Shown: one piece after another, positions 50,162-59,628 of the stretch
How positions within the stretch are numbered: the first letter of the stretch is position 1
Layout of the letters: every line of letters begins with the position of its first letter
From: Agromyces salentinus
Lineage (GTDB): Bacteria; Actinomycetota; Actinomycetes; Actinomycetales; Microbacteriaceae
Direction: 5' to 3'
Assembly (NCBI RefSeq): GCF_009749395.1
Contig: NZ_WBIR01000005.1
Location: forward strand, 248,001 to 312,000
Length of the DNA stretch: 64,000 nucleotides
Position numbers and translations under genes: made by a program
The notes under the pieces: generated by a model
What the model saw: only the letters and a program-made list of their open reading frames with translations
Told to the model about the DNA's origin: nothing
The model's database searches: none

Positions 50162-52039
50162 GCACCCGTTCCGCGGCGCACGGCCGCCCGCTCACCGTTC
50201 CCGACGACCCTGAGGCGGGGCGTTCGCGCGTCATTCGCGATCTCGATGCTCGCGGTGGCGGCGGTGGCCCTGAGCGCGTGCACGTTCGGTGACGACAGCG
50301 TCGACGCCGGGCCGGTCGACGGGGGCGACTTCGCCGACGACGGCTGCACGAGCGTCGTCGTCGCCACCTCGTCGGAGAAGGTCAACATGCTCGACGCGTT
50401 GGCCCAGGCGTTCAAGGAGTCGCCCGAGCATGAGGCGCTCGACGAATGCGCGACAGTGCGGCCCGTGAACGTCTCCTCCGGCGATGCGACCCGGTTCCTG
50501 ACGGCCGGTGGTGACTGGCCCGACGAGGACCCCCGGCGCTGGCCGACGCTGTGGTCACCGGCGTCCACCGTCTGGACCGAGCGCGTCGCCGCCGCGGCAT
50601 CCGCTTCGCTCGTGGGCGAGCCGGTGTCGTTCACGCACACCCCCGTCGTGTTCGGCGTGCCCGAGACGATGGCGAAGGCCCTCGGCTGGCCCGACGAGGA
50701 GATCGGCATTGCCGACCTCGAGAAGTTGTGCGCCGATCCCGAGGGATGGGGCAGCGTCGGCAAGCCGATCTGGGGCTCGTTCAAGATCTCGAAGACGAAC
50801 CCGAACACGTCGACCACTGGGCTGTCGGCGATCCTGATGCAGTCGTACGAGGCATCCGGCAAGACCGCCGATCTCACGGCCGACGACGTCGCGGCGTCCG
50901 AGGAGTTCTCCCGCGTGTTCGAGGAGTGCGTGATCCACTACGGCGACACCACCGGCAAGGTGCTGAACACCCTCTACGACGAGACCCAGAACGGCTCCGG
51001 CGGATCGGGCTACGTCTCGGCGGTGGCACTCGAGGAGACCTCGCTGCTGAACTACAACCAGGGCAACCCCGACTCGCACACGGTGCAGCCCGGCGAGACC
51101 CTCACGCCGCCGAAGGAGAAGCTCGTCGCGGTCTACCCGTCCGGCGGCTCGATCTGGTCGGACAACCCGGTGACGGTTCTCGGAGCCGAATGGGTCACCG
51201 AAGCCCAGCGCCAGGCGGGCGAGGCGTTCATCGCATTCCTCGCCACCGAGTCGGGGCAGCGCATCCTTCCCGAGTACGGGTTCCGGCCGCTCGACGAGTC
51301 GGTGCCGCTCGGCGACCTGTTCACCGAGAAGTTCGGCGTCGACCCCGCCGGCCCGGCGATCACGCTGCCGCGCCCCGCGGTCGACGTCGTGTCGGCCGCC
51401 CTCGACCAGTGGACGCAGATCCGCAAGCCCTCCTCGGTGCTCGAGGTCATCGACATCTCGGGCTCGATGGACGAGCCGATCGGCGACGGCCGCTCTCGAC
51501 TCGACGGCGCCATCGAGGGCGCCCAGTCGACGCTCGGCCACTTCCGCTCGACGGACGAGGTCGGCGTGTGGGCGTTCACGACCGAGGTCGAGTCCGTGGC
51601 GGGCAAGAACCTCATCGAACTGCGCCCGGTTTCGCCGCTCGGTTCCGACGGCGAGACGCTGCGCTCCTCCATCGCCGACCTCCGGTACGCGAATCGGCAG
51701 GGCACGCCCCTCTACGACGCGATCGCCGCGGCGTACGAGGAGATGGCCCAGCGCGCCGAACCGGGGCGCATCAATGCGCTCGTCGTGCTGTCCGACGGGC
51801 AGGACACCGACTCGTCCATCTCGATCGACTCGCTCATCGCGAAGATCGGCGCCTCGACCGGTGAGGGCGGCGAAGGCGGCGGCGACGCCCCGGTGCGCAT
51901 CTTCCCCATCGCGTACGGAGAGGGTGCCGACACCGGCGCTCTGCAGCGCATCGCCGAGGCGACGGGCGGCCAGTGGTTCGACGCCTCCGATCCCGCGAAG
52001 ATCGACCTCGTGTTCGCGTCGGTCATCAACAACTTCTAG
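50159..52039 (+). CDS. lipoprotein with fused solute-binding and von Willebrand A domains
   Basis: 626 aa. A long basic leader, the hydrophobic helix SFAISMLAVAAVALSAC and the lipobox LSAC give a lipid-anchored protein. Residues about 60-390 are a type II solute-binding-protein-like fold (TSVVVATSSEKVNMLDALAQ, PVVFGVPETMAKALGWPDEE, FIAFLATESGQRILPEYGF). Residues about 425-620 are a VWA domain with an intact MIDAS: DISGSM, the Thr in QGTPLYDA and the Asp in VLSDGQDTD. Such fusions are known in actinobacteria but have no assigned role. The next gene begins nine bases later. No permease or ATPase is encoded nearby, so this is unlikely to be a transporter component. Confidence 0.92.
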   Translation: MAPVPRRTAARSPFPTTLRRGVRASFAISMLAVAAVALSACTFGDDSVDAGPVDGGDFADDGCTSVVVATSSEKVNMLDALAQAFKESPEHEALDECATVRPVNVSSGDATRFLTAGGDWPDEDPRRWPTLWSPASTVWTERVAAAASASLVGEPVSFTHTPVVFGVPETMAKALGWPDEEIGIADLEKLCADPEGWGSVGKPIWGSFKISKTNPNTSTTGLSAILMQSYEASGKTADLTADDVAASEEFSRVFEECVIHYGDTTGKVLNTLYDETQNGSGGSGYVSAVALEETSLLNYNQGNPDSHTVQPGETLTPPKEKLVAVYPSGGSIWSDNPVTVLGAEWVTEAQRQAGEAFIAFLATESGQRILPEYGFRPLDESVPLGDLFTEKFGVDPAGPAITLPRPAVDVVSAALDQWTQIRKPSSVLEVIDISGSMDEPIGDGRSRLDGAIEGAQSTLGHFRSTDEVGVWAFTTEVESVAGKNLIELRPVSPLGSDGETLRSSIADLRYANRQGTPLYDAIAAAYEEMAQRAEPGRINALVVLSDGQDTDSSISIDSLIAKIGASTGEGGEGGGDAPVRIFPIAYGEGADTGALQRIAEATGGQWFDASDPAKIDLVFASVINNF

Positions 52040-52048
52040 GGACGACGG

Positions 52049-53083
52049 ATGAATGCCGAGCTCGCCGTCGTCACGATCGTCACCGCCGGCTACGTCGACG
52101 ATGCCGAGGACGCGCTGCAGGCGAGCCCGGTCTACGTCTCACCGGAGGTCGACGGCGCGACGGCCCTGCACGACCAACTGCTGACCCAGGTCGGCGACGC
52201 CTCGATCGGCGTGGCGGTGTTCTCGGACAACGCCGAGCTGGAGGCATCCGGAACCGAGATCGTCGGCCAACTCGCGGAGACCACGGGCTACGACACCATC
52301 ATCGTGGCCGTCGGCGACGACCTCTCGGCCGGGTCGCGCGTGCTCGACGCGGGCGAGGCGATGCAGATCGCGAACCAGGCGGAGGCGAGCGCGGACGGTC
52401 TCAGCCCAGCGCTCACCGAGACGGTGCAGGAGGTGCAGTCGGCCCAGGAGCAGCCGTCGACCACGGGCGGTACCGAGGGCGGCGGCGGCCTCGTCCTCGG
52501 GCTCGCGATCGGGGCGGCGGTGATCGTCGCCGGTGCCGGTGCGGCGTTCGGCATGCTCCGCGCGCGGCGCCGCCGCGGAACGCCCGATGCCCGGCTGCCC
52601 GACCCGATCCGGCGACACGTCGCGACCCTGCGATCCCTGGGCGTCGCCTATGCCCAGGTCGGTACGGCCGGCAACCAGGTGGCCGCGCAGACCGCGACCG
52701 ACGTCAACGGCATCGCGGTCAACGTCGAGGAGCTCTTCACGCGGCTCGACCAGCGCAGCGGTGCCGACCAGCGGGGACTCGCCGCGATCGAGCTCGATGC
52801 CACGCTCCGCAAGCTCACGGCGGCGCTCGATCGCGACTACCTGCTCGACATCCTCACGCACCCGCAGCTCTGGGACGACCCCGACGAGCGGGTCCGCGAG
52901 GTGCGGACCGCGGTCACCGCGGTCTCCGAGGAGCTCGTCGCGAACATCAAGCAGGTCAATGCCCGCCGCGGACTGCACTTCCAGGTCTCCCTCGACGGAC
53001 TCATCGGCCGTCGCTCGGAACTGCAGGAGTGGGAGCGTGCATTCGAGCAGGCGGCCGACGACGGCGAGACCCCGCCGCGTTGA
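52049..53083 (+). CDS. single-pass membrane protein with TPM-like N-terminal domain
   Basis: 344 aa. The N-terminal 115 residues (ELAVVTIVTAGYVDDAEDAL, IGVAVFSDNAELEASGTEIV, TGYDTIIVAVGDDLSAGSRV) resemble the TPM/DUF6676-type domain. A Gln/Ser/Thr/Gly linker precedes one helix (GLVLGLAIGAAVIVAGAGAA), a basic stop and a cytosolic helical domain of about 165 residues. No signal peptide precedes the TPM-like part, so topology needs care: outside-in would require the first domain to be exported by the internal helix. Nine bases after the VWA lipoprotein gene, with AGGGAC as ribosome site, so the two probably act together. Confidence 0.85.
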   Translation: MNAELAVVTIVTAGYVDDAEDALQASPVYVSPEVDGATALHDQLLTQVGDASIGVAVFSDNAELEASGTEIVGQLAETTGYDTIIVAVGDDLSAGSRVLDAGEAMQIANQAEASADGLSPALTETVQEVQSAQEQPSTTGGTEGGGGLVLGLAIGAAVIVAGAGAAFGMLRARRRRGTPDARLPDPIRRHVATLRSLGVAYAQVGTAGNQVAAQTATDVNGIAVNVEELFTRLDQRSGADQRGLAAIELDATLRKLTAALDRDYLLDILTHPQLWDDPDERVREVRTAVTAVSEELVANIKQVNARRGLHFQVSLDGLIGRRSELQEWERAFEQAADDGETPPR

Positions 53084-53135
53084 GCCGCGGCTCCTTCCCG
53101 CCGGAGGCGTGCGTGCCCGCCGCCGCCGCACCTGC

Positions 53136-53150
53136 TTGAATCGGTGCATG
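53136..53150 (+). promoter_or_regulatory. possible leaderless promoter of the YccF gene
   Basis: TTGAAT at 53136-53141, six bases, ATG at 53148. The hexamer departs from TANNNT at position two. Confidence 0.4.
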
Positions 53151-53519
53151 AACACCCTGCTGAACGTCATCTGGCTCGTGCTCTCGGGCTTCTGGCTGTT
53201 CCTCGGCTACCTCGCCGCGGGAGTCGTCATGTGCGTGCTCATCGTGACGATCCCGTGGGGCATCGCGTCGTTCCGCATCGGGCTGTACGCGCTCTGGCCG
53301 TTCGGCCGCAGGGTCGTCGCGAAGCCGACGAGCGGCGCCTGGTCCTTCATCGGCAACGTCATCTGGTTCCTGCTCGCCGGCATCTGGCTCGCCATCGCGC
53401 ACCTGGTCTCGGGTGTGCTGCTCTGCATCACGATCATCGGCATCCCGCTCGGCATCGCCGACTTCAAGCTCATCCCGGTCTCGCTCGCCCCGCTGGGCAA
53501 GGAGATCGTCGACATCTGA
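53148..53519 (+). CDS. yccF: YccF-family inner-membrane protein
   Basis: 123 aa. Two tandem YccF units, each NVIWxxLxGxWL followed by a hydrophobic helix and a GI-x-SF or GI-x-DFK turn: NVIWLVLSGFWLFLGYLAAG with WGIASFRIGLYALWPFG, then NVIWFLLAGIWLAIAHLVSG with LGIADFKLIPVSLAPLG. Four membrane helices in total. The family has no known biochemical role. The frame is open upstream only as a shadow of the preceding gene. Confidence 0.93.
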   Translation: MNTLLNVIWLVLSGFWLFLGYLAAGVVMCVLIVTIPWGIASFRIGLYALWPFGRRVVAKPTSGAWSFIGNVIWFLLAGIWLAIAHLVSGVLLCITIIGIPLGIADFKLIPVSLAPLGKEIVDI

Positions 53520-53607
53520 CGAAGCGGATGCCGCGTGCGAGCCGGATGCCGCGGCGAGCCCGCGACGTCGCCGCGGTCGGCGAGCACCCCGTGTCGCCCG
53601 CCGCCAA

Positions 53608-53626
53608 TAGGCTCGAGACGCCCATG
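53608..53626 (+). promoter_or_regulatory. promoter of the MATE gene with very short leader
   Basis: TAGGCT at 53608-53613, ten bases, ATG at 53624. The predicted leader is only about 3-4 nt and there is no ribosome site. Confidence 0.45.
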
Positions 53627-54982
53627 AACCAGCCACCTCCCGATCCGGCACGCACCGGCGTCGACCGCGACATCCTGCGCCTCGCCGTGCCCGCTCTGGG
53701 GGCGCTCATCGCCGAGCCGCTCTTCCTCCTCGCCGACACCGCCATGGTGGGCCACCTCGGGGCGACGCCGCTCGCCGGCCTCGGGCTCGCGAGCGCGGTG
53801 CTGCAGACGATCATCGGGCTCATGGTGTTCCTCGCGTACGCGACGACCCCGAGCGTGGCGCGCCGCCTGGGTGCGGGCGACGAGCGGGGCGCGGTCTCGT
53901 CCGGCGTCGACGGGCTGTGGCTCGCACTCGGCCTGGGCGCGGTGCTCGGCGTACTCGGCTGGTTCGCGACGCCATGGCTGGTGGGCGTGTTCGGCGCTCC
54001 GCCCGAGGTCACCGCGGCGGCATCCGAGTACCTCTCGATCTCGATGATCGGGCTTCCTGCCATGCTGCTCGTGTTCGCGGCCACGGGCCTGCTGCGCGGC
54101 CTGCAGGACACGACCACGCCGCTCTGGGTGGCCGGTGTCGGGTTCGCGGCGAACATCGGCCTGAACTTCCTCTTCATCTACGGCCTCGGATGGGGCATCG
54201 CGGGCTCCGCGGTCGGCACGGTGATCGCGCAGTGGGGCATGGTGCTCGTCTACCTCGTGGTCGTGGCACGACATGCGGCACGCGTGGGCGCGAGCCCGTG
54301 GCCGCACCACGCCGGTGTCCTGCGCGGCGCGACCTCCGGCGGTTGGCTGTTCCTGCGCACGCTGAGCCTGCGTGCGGCCCTCCTGCTGGCCACCTGGGCG
54401 GCGACCTCGCTCGGACCCGACGAACTCGCCGCCTACCAGGTGGCCATCACGGTCTACTTCACGCTCGGGTTTGCCCTCGACGCCCTCGCCATCGCGGCGC
54501 AGGCGCTCATCGGCAAGGGGCTCGGCGAGGGCGACGTGGAGCAGGTGCGCGCCGTGCTCCGGCGCTGCGTGCAGTGGGGCGTCTGGTCGGGCGTCGCGCT
54601 CGGTGCCCTCGTCGTCGCCACCGCCTGGGCGCTGCCGGCGCTCTTCACGTCGTCGGCCGAGGTCGCGGCGTTGCTCCCGCCGTCGCTCGTGGTGCTCGGC
54701 CTCTCGGCCCCGCTGGGCGGTCTCGTGTTCGTGCTCGACGGCGTGCTCATCGGAGCCGGCGACGCCCGCTACCTGGCCTGGACCGGCCTCGTGAACCTCG
54801 CCGTGTTCGTCCCGCTCGCGCTCGCGACCGTCTGGTGGTCGGATGCCGCGGGCCTGCCGAACGCGACCTCGCTGGCGCTGCTCACCGGCGCCTTCGCGAT
54901 CGGCTACCTCGCCGCGCGCGCGGTGACCCTGTCGTTGCGCGCCCGCGGCGCCGCGTGGATGGTGACGGGCGTCAGCGCCTGA
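53624..54982 (+). CDS. MATE-family efflux transporter (DinF-like)
   Basis: 452 aa with 12 predicted helices in two similar halves. It opens DILRLAVPALGALIAEPLFL, then LADTAMVGHLGATPLAGLGL, the family signature, and mid-protein NFLFIYGLGWGIAGSAVGT. The second half begins FLRTLSLRAALLLATWAATS. Expected to export organic cations or drugs in exchange for Na+ or H+. The substrate is unknown. Follows the YccF gene by about 100 bp, a gap that contains two copies of the iterated decamer GGATGCCGCG. Confidence 0.94.
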   Translation: MNQPPPDPARTGVDRDILRLAVPALGALIAEPLFLLADTAMVGHLGATPLAGLGLASAVLQTIIGLMVFLAYATTPSVARRLGAGDERGAVSSGVDGLWLALGLGAVLGVLGWFATPWLVGVFGAPPEVTAAASEYLSISMIGLPAMLLVFAATGLLRGLQDTTTPLWVAGVGFAANIGLNFLFIYGLGWGIAGSAVGTVIAQWGMVLVYLVVVARHAARVGASPWPHHAGVLRGATSGGWLFLRTLSLRAALLLATWAATSLGPDELAAYQVAITVYFTLGFALDALAIAAQALIGKGLGEGDVEQVRAVLRRCVQWGVWSGVALGALVVATAWALPALFTSSAEVAALLPPSLVVLGLSAPLGGLVFVLDGVLIGAGDARYLAWTGLVNLAVFVPLALATVWWSDAAGLPNATSLALLTGAFAIGYLAARAVTLSLRARGAAWMVTGVSA

Positions 54983-55021
54983 CGCCGCGCACACCCGCCT
55001 GCCTACCTGCCTGCCCCGCGG

Positions 55022-55090
55022 TTCAGGCGCTCGCACGGTACTCAGGATCATCACGGTGAGACCGGCCTGAGCAGCGTGCGAGCGCCTGAA
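55022..55090. terminator. large nested inverted repeat between convergent genes
   Basis: Outer arms TTCAGGCGCTCGCACG (55022-55037) and its exact complement (55075-55090). Inner arms CTCAGG (55041-55046) and CCTGAG (55066-55071). It probably ends both the MATE transcript and the minus-strand lacI transcript. No T-run. Confidence 0.65.
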
Positions 55091-55122
55091 TCACGGGCGT
55101 CGCATCGGAGCCCGGCCGCGGA

Positions 55123-56178
55123 TCAGCGCGACGGTGCTGCGGTGGTGTCGCCCACGTGCAGCACGCTCGTGAAGCAGACCGACCGCGGAGAGTCGCCGGC
55201 GAGCAGGCTCACGACGGCCTCGCCCGCGGCACGTCCCTTCGCGACCGACGGCTGCACGAGCGTCGTCAGGTCGTGCTGCAGGCCGTCGACCCGGATGCCG
55301 TCGAAGCCCAGCACGCTGAGTTCGCCGGGCACCGCGATGCCGAGCTCGTCGGCGGCCTGGATCACGCCCGCGGCCAGCAGGTCGCTCTGCGCGATGATCG
55401 CCGTGGGACGGTGCGAGGGGTCGGCGAGCAGGGCCCGGCCGGCCTCGAGGCCCTCCTCGATCGAACTCGCGCCCGCGACTCGGCCGGTCGCCTCGGGGAA
55501 CACGTCACGGGCCCCGGCGAGCCGCTCGCTCGCCGTCTCGGCGGTGCTGCCGAGCTCGAGGTCGGGGGTCAGCGGCCCCCGCGTGCGGGCGGCGTCGAAC
55601 GGGAGCGTGACGAGCGCGACATCCGCGTGTCCCAGCTCGCGCAGGTACTCGGCGCCGCGACGGGTGGCCTCGCGGTTGTCGATCGAGATCTTCGGGATGC
55701 CGTCACCCGCGTCGCCCTCGATGGCGACCGAGGGGATGCCGCGACGGCGGAGCACCTCGACCGACTGGCCGAGGCGCGGGCTGCACCCGACGAGCACGAC
55801 CGCGTCGACGGGCGCACTCTCGATGCCGACCGCATTGCCGCCCGCCTCGCCGGTGTCGGTGAGCAGCAGCAGCCCCGCGCCGAGGGAGGCGAGGCCCTCG
55901 GTGATGCCGTCGAGCATCTGGATCTTCACCGGGTCCAGGAACGCCGCGCGGACCCGCTCCTCGAGGACGACGCCGACGATGCCCGAGCGGCCCCGGCGAA
56001 GCGACTGCGCGCGCGGGTCGGGCCCGGCGTAGCCGAGTTCGGCCGCCGCCGCGAGGACCTTCTGCTTCGTGGCGCCCGACACCGGGCCGGAGCCGCTGAA
56101 GGCGAGCGATGCCGTCGAGGCCGAGACGCCGGCGCGGGCGGCGACGTCGGACAGGGTGGGTCGCGCGGACTCGGTCAT
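55123..56178 (-). CDS. LacI-family transcriptional regulator
   Basis: 351 aa. HTH at residues about 8-30 (TLSDVAARAGVSASTASLAF) with the hinge DPRAQSLRRGRSG, then a sugar-binding-like domain (IVGVVLEERVRAAFLDPVKI, AVVLVGCSPRLGQSVEVLRR, ELSVLGFDGIRVDGLQHDLT). It stands alone with its own promoter. A perfect palindrome over the -35 region suggests autorepression. Its other targets are not in the window unless the downstream-facing SDR gene, 150 bp beyond the palindrome, is one. Confidence 0.94.
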   Translation of the reverse strand: MTESARPTLSDVAARAGVSASTASLAFSGSGPVSGATKQKVLAAAAELGYAGPDPRAQSLRRGRSGIVGVVLEERVRAAFLDPVKIQMLDGITEGLASLGAGLLLLTDTGEAGGNAVGIESAPVDAVVLVGCSPRLGQSVEVLRRRGIPSVAIEGDAGDGIPKISIDNREATRRGAEYLRELGHADVALVTLPFDAARTRGPLTPDLELGSTAETASERLAGARDVFPEATGRVAGASSIEEGLEAGRALLADPSHRPTAIIAQSDLLAAGVIQAADELGIAVPGELSVLGFDGIRVDGLQHDLTTLVQPSVAKGRAAGEAVVSLLAGDSPRSVCFTSVLHVGDTTAAPSR

Positions 56179-56226
56179 CGTTCGTTCCTCAGGTGGGCGT
56201 GCGGCCGGGGGTCACCGGCACGCCCG

Positions 56227-56259
56227 ATCATAGATCATCGACCTCGAATCGATTCGAGG
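56227..56259 (-). promoter_or_regulatory. LacI promoter with 18 bp palindromic operator
   Basis: Perfect palindrome CCTCGAATCGATTCGAGG at 56242-56259. On the minus strand a -10 TATGAT lies at 56232-56227, so the palindrome covers the -35 zone. The start codon is about 50 bp further on. Confidence 0.7.
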
Positions 56260-56399
56260 GCTGCGGATGCCGCGTGCCGTGCGCCCACGTGCCGAATCGG
56301 CGCATGAGTGCGGGCCCGGTCGGTCGAGAACGGCACTCGGGCGCCGATTCCGCCCTCCGGCGGGGAATGGCGGATGCCGCGGGCCGACCGGTGCCCGCC

Positions 56400-56414
56400 T
56401 AGGCTGGCGGCATG
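56400..56414 (+). promoter_or_regulatory. leaderless promoter of the SDR gene
   Basis: TAGGCT at 56400-56405, six bases, ATG at 56412. Confidence 0.6.
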
Positions 56415-57176
56415 CCGAAGACCGCACTCATCACCGGCGCGAGCTCTGGGCTCGGCGCCGAGTTCGCCCGCCAGCTCGCCGCAACGGGCGCCGACCTCGT
56501 GCTCGTCGCTCGAGATCGCGCCGCGCTCGACGCGGTCGCCGCGAAGGTCCGGGCCAGGTACGGCGTGGCCGTGGAGGTGCTCCCGGCCGACCTGCTGAAG
56601 CGACGGCATCTCGCGAAGGTGATCGCCCGCCTGTCGGAACCCGAGCGCCCCATCGAGCTGCTCGTGAACAACGCCGGCTTCGGGCTTCCGCTCGACTTCG
56701 CGGCGAACGACATCGAGGACGAGGTGCGTCACCTGCACCTCCACGTCGAGGTGCCGATGCGCCTGAGCCACGCCGCCCTCGCGCAGATGCTTCCTCGCGG
56801 ACGCGGGCGCATCATCAACGTCGCATCCGTCGCCGGCTTCATCCCTCGGGCGACGTACGGCGCGTGCAAGGGCTGGCTCATCAGCTTCAGCCGGTGGGCG
56901 AACGACCGGTACGCGGCGCAGGGCGTGACCACCACCGCCGTCTGCCCCGGATACACGCACACGAACTTCCACGAGCGCATGGGACTCGCGCGCGGCAAGG
57001 AGGGCGTGCCCGCCTGGATGTGGCTCGACGCCCGCACGGTCGTCGCCGAGGGGCTGCGCGACGCCGCGCACGGCAAGGGCGTCTCCGTCCCGTCGCTGCG
57101 CTATCGCGCGCTGATCGCCCTCACCCGGCTGGTGCCGGCGTCGGTCGCGATCCGGTTCGGCGAGCGCGGGCGCTGA
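56412..57176 (+). CDS. short-chain dehydrogenase/reductase
   Basis: 254 aa. Cofactor motif TGASSGLGAEFARQLAATGA, the NNAG motif in LLVNNAGFGLPLDFA, catalytic Ser in IINVASVAGFIP and the Tyr-x3-Lys as YGACKGWLISFSRW. An Arg/Asp-rich second strand (LVARDRAALDAV) suggests NADP(H). The C-terminus (YRALIALTRLVPASVAIRFG) is hydrophobic and resembles the membrane-associated DltE/YqjQ-type SDRs. Substrate unknown. Confidence 0.93.
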   Translation: MPKTALITGASSGLGAEFARQLAATGADLVLVARDRAALDAVAAKVRARYGVAVEVLPADLLKRRHLAKVIARLSEPERPIELLVNNAGFGLPLDFAANDIEDEVRHLHLHVEVPMRLSHAALAQMLPRGRGRIINVASVAGFIPRATYGACKGWLISFSRWANDRYAAQGVTTTAVCPGYTHTNFHERMGLARGKEGVPAWMWLDARTVVAEGLRDAAHGKGVSVPSLRYRALIALTRLVPASVAIRFGERGR

Positions 57177-57205
57177 CGCTCCCCGCCGCGATTCGGAAGA
57201 CATCC

Positions 57206-57281
57206 GGTGGTCGAGTGGCGACGGAGGAGCGTATCGAGACCACGTCGCCGGGTCTCGGGACGCGTCCTCCTTCGTCGGGCG

Positions 57282-57293
<12 letters not shown>
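57206..57293. repeat. long imperfect palindromic intergenic repeat
   Basis: Left arm from GGTGGTCGAGTGGCGAC to GTATCGAGACC, right arm from GGTCTCGGGACGCG to GCGCTACTCGACCGCC, pairing over most of 35 bp. The right arm contains the last codons and TAG stop of kbl. It resembles the GGTCTCGATACG/ACTCGACC palindromes scattered through actinobacterial intergenic DNA. Confidence 0.7.
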
Positions 57294-58472
<1,179 letters not shown>

Positions 58473-58474
58473 GC

Positions 58475-59518
58475 CTACGCCTCCGTCCAGTCGAGGATGA
58501 CCTTGCCGACTCCGGCCGACCTGGCCGTGTCGAACGCCGCGCGCCAGTCGCGCGCGGGGTACCGCTCCGAGATGATCGATGCGACGCGTTCGCCGAGCAC
58601 GGGGCTCGTCTGCAGCATCGCGCTCATCGAGTTCCAGGTCTCGAACATCTCGCGGCCGTAGATGCCCTTCACGGTGAGCATGTGGGTCACGACCTTGCCC
58701 CAGTCGACCGCATACGGCTCACTGGGCAGGCCGAGCATCGCGATGCGCCCGCCGTGGTTCATGTTCTCGATCATCTCGGGCAGTGCGCGGGGCGAGCCCG
58801 ACATCTCGAAGCCGACGTCGAAGCCCTCGCGCATGCCGAGCCGGCCCTGCACGTCCGTGACGCTCTCGGTCGACACGTCGACGACGGCGTCGGCCCCCAT
58901 CGACATCGCGAGCTCGAGGCGTGCGGGCGAGACATCCGTCGCGACGATGAAGCGGGCCCCGACGTGGCGGGCGACCGCGATCGACATGAGGCCGATCGGC
59001 CCGCAGCCGGTCACCAGCACGTCCTCGCCGACGACGGAGAACGCGAGCGCGGTGTGCACGGCGTTGCCGAACGGGTCGAAGATCGCCCCGACCTCGGGCT
59101 CGACCGGCGAGTGGTGCACCCAGACGTTCTCGCCGGGGATCACGATGTACTCCGCGAACGCGCCGTCGCGGTGCAGGCCCACGCCGAGGGTGCGGATGCA
59201 CATCTGGCGGCGTCCGGCGCGGCAATTGCGGCACATGCCGCACACCACGTGGCCCTCGCCCGACACCTTGTCGCCGACGGCGACGTCGTGCACGAGCTCA
59301 CCGACCTCGACGACCTCGCCGAAGAACTCGTGCCCGGGCACGAGCGGCGTGGCGATGTTCGACGCCGCCCAGTCGTCCCAGGCCTCGATGTGCAGGTCGG
59401 TGCCGCAGATGCCGGTGCGCAGCACCCGGATCTTCACGTCGGCGGGGCCCGGTTCGGGCTCGGGGCGGTCGGTGTACTCGAAACCTGCGCCGGGAGCGCG
59501 CTTGAAGAGGGCCTTCAT
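58475..59518 (-). CDS. tdh: L-threonine 3-dehydrogenase
   Basis: 347 aa. Zinc-dependent medium-chain dehydrogenase making 2-amino-3-oxobutanoate from threonine. Catalytic zinc Cys in [26 protein letters not shown], the structural-zinc cysteines C-x2-C-x2-C-x7-C in [16 protein letters not shown], and the cofactor motif [15 protein letters not shown]. The [11 protein letters not shown] phrase is close to that of true Tdh enzymes. ATG with GAGG seven bases before. Upstream partner of kbl; 110 bp of non-coding DNA separates it from the Gfo/Idh/MocA gene. Confidence 0.96.
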   Translation of the reverse strand: MKALFKRAPGAGFEYTDRPEPEPGPADVKIRVLRTGICGTDLHIEAWDDWAASNIATPLVPGHEFFGEVVEVGELVHDVAVGDKVSGEGHVVCGMCRNCRAGRRQMCIRTLGVGLHRDGAFAEYIVIPGENVWVHHSPVEPEVGAIFDPFGNAVHTALAFSVVGEDVLVTGCGPIGLMSIAVARHVGARFIVATDVSPARLELAMSMGADAVVDVSTESVTDVQGRLGMREGFDVGFEMSGSPRALPEMIENMNHGGRIAMLGLPSEPYAVDWGKVVTHMLTVKGIYGREMFETWNSMSAMLQTSPVLGERVASIISERYPARDWRAAFDTARSAGVGKVILDWTEA

Positions 59519-59628
59519 CGATACCTCGTTGTTCGGTGCAGTGGCCGCTGGGTGCGGCGGCCGCTGCGAAGTGGTCCGGTGGGTGCGCCGGATGGCAGAG
59601 CCATCGTACCGGGCGCGGCTCGGGCGGG

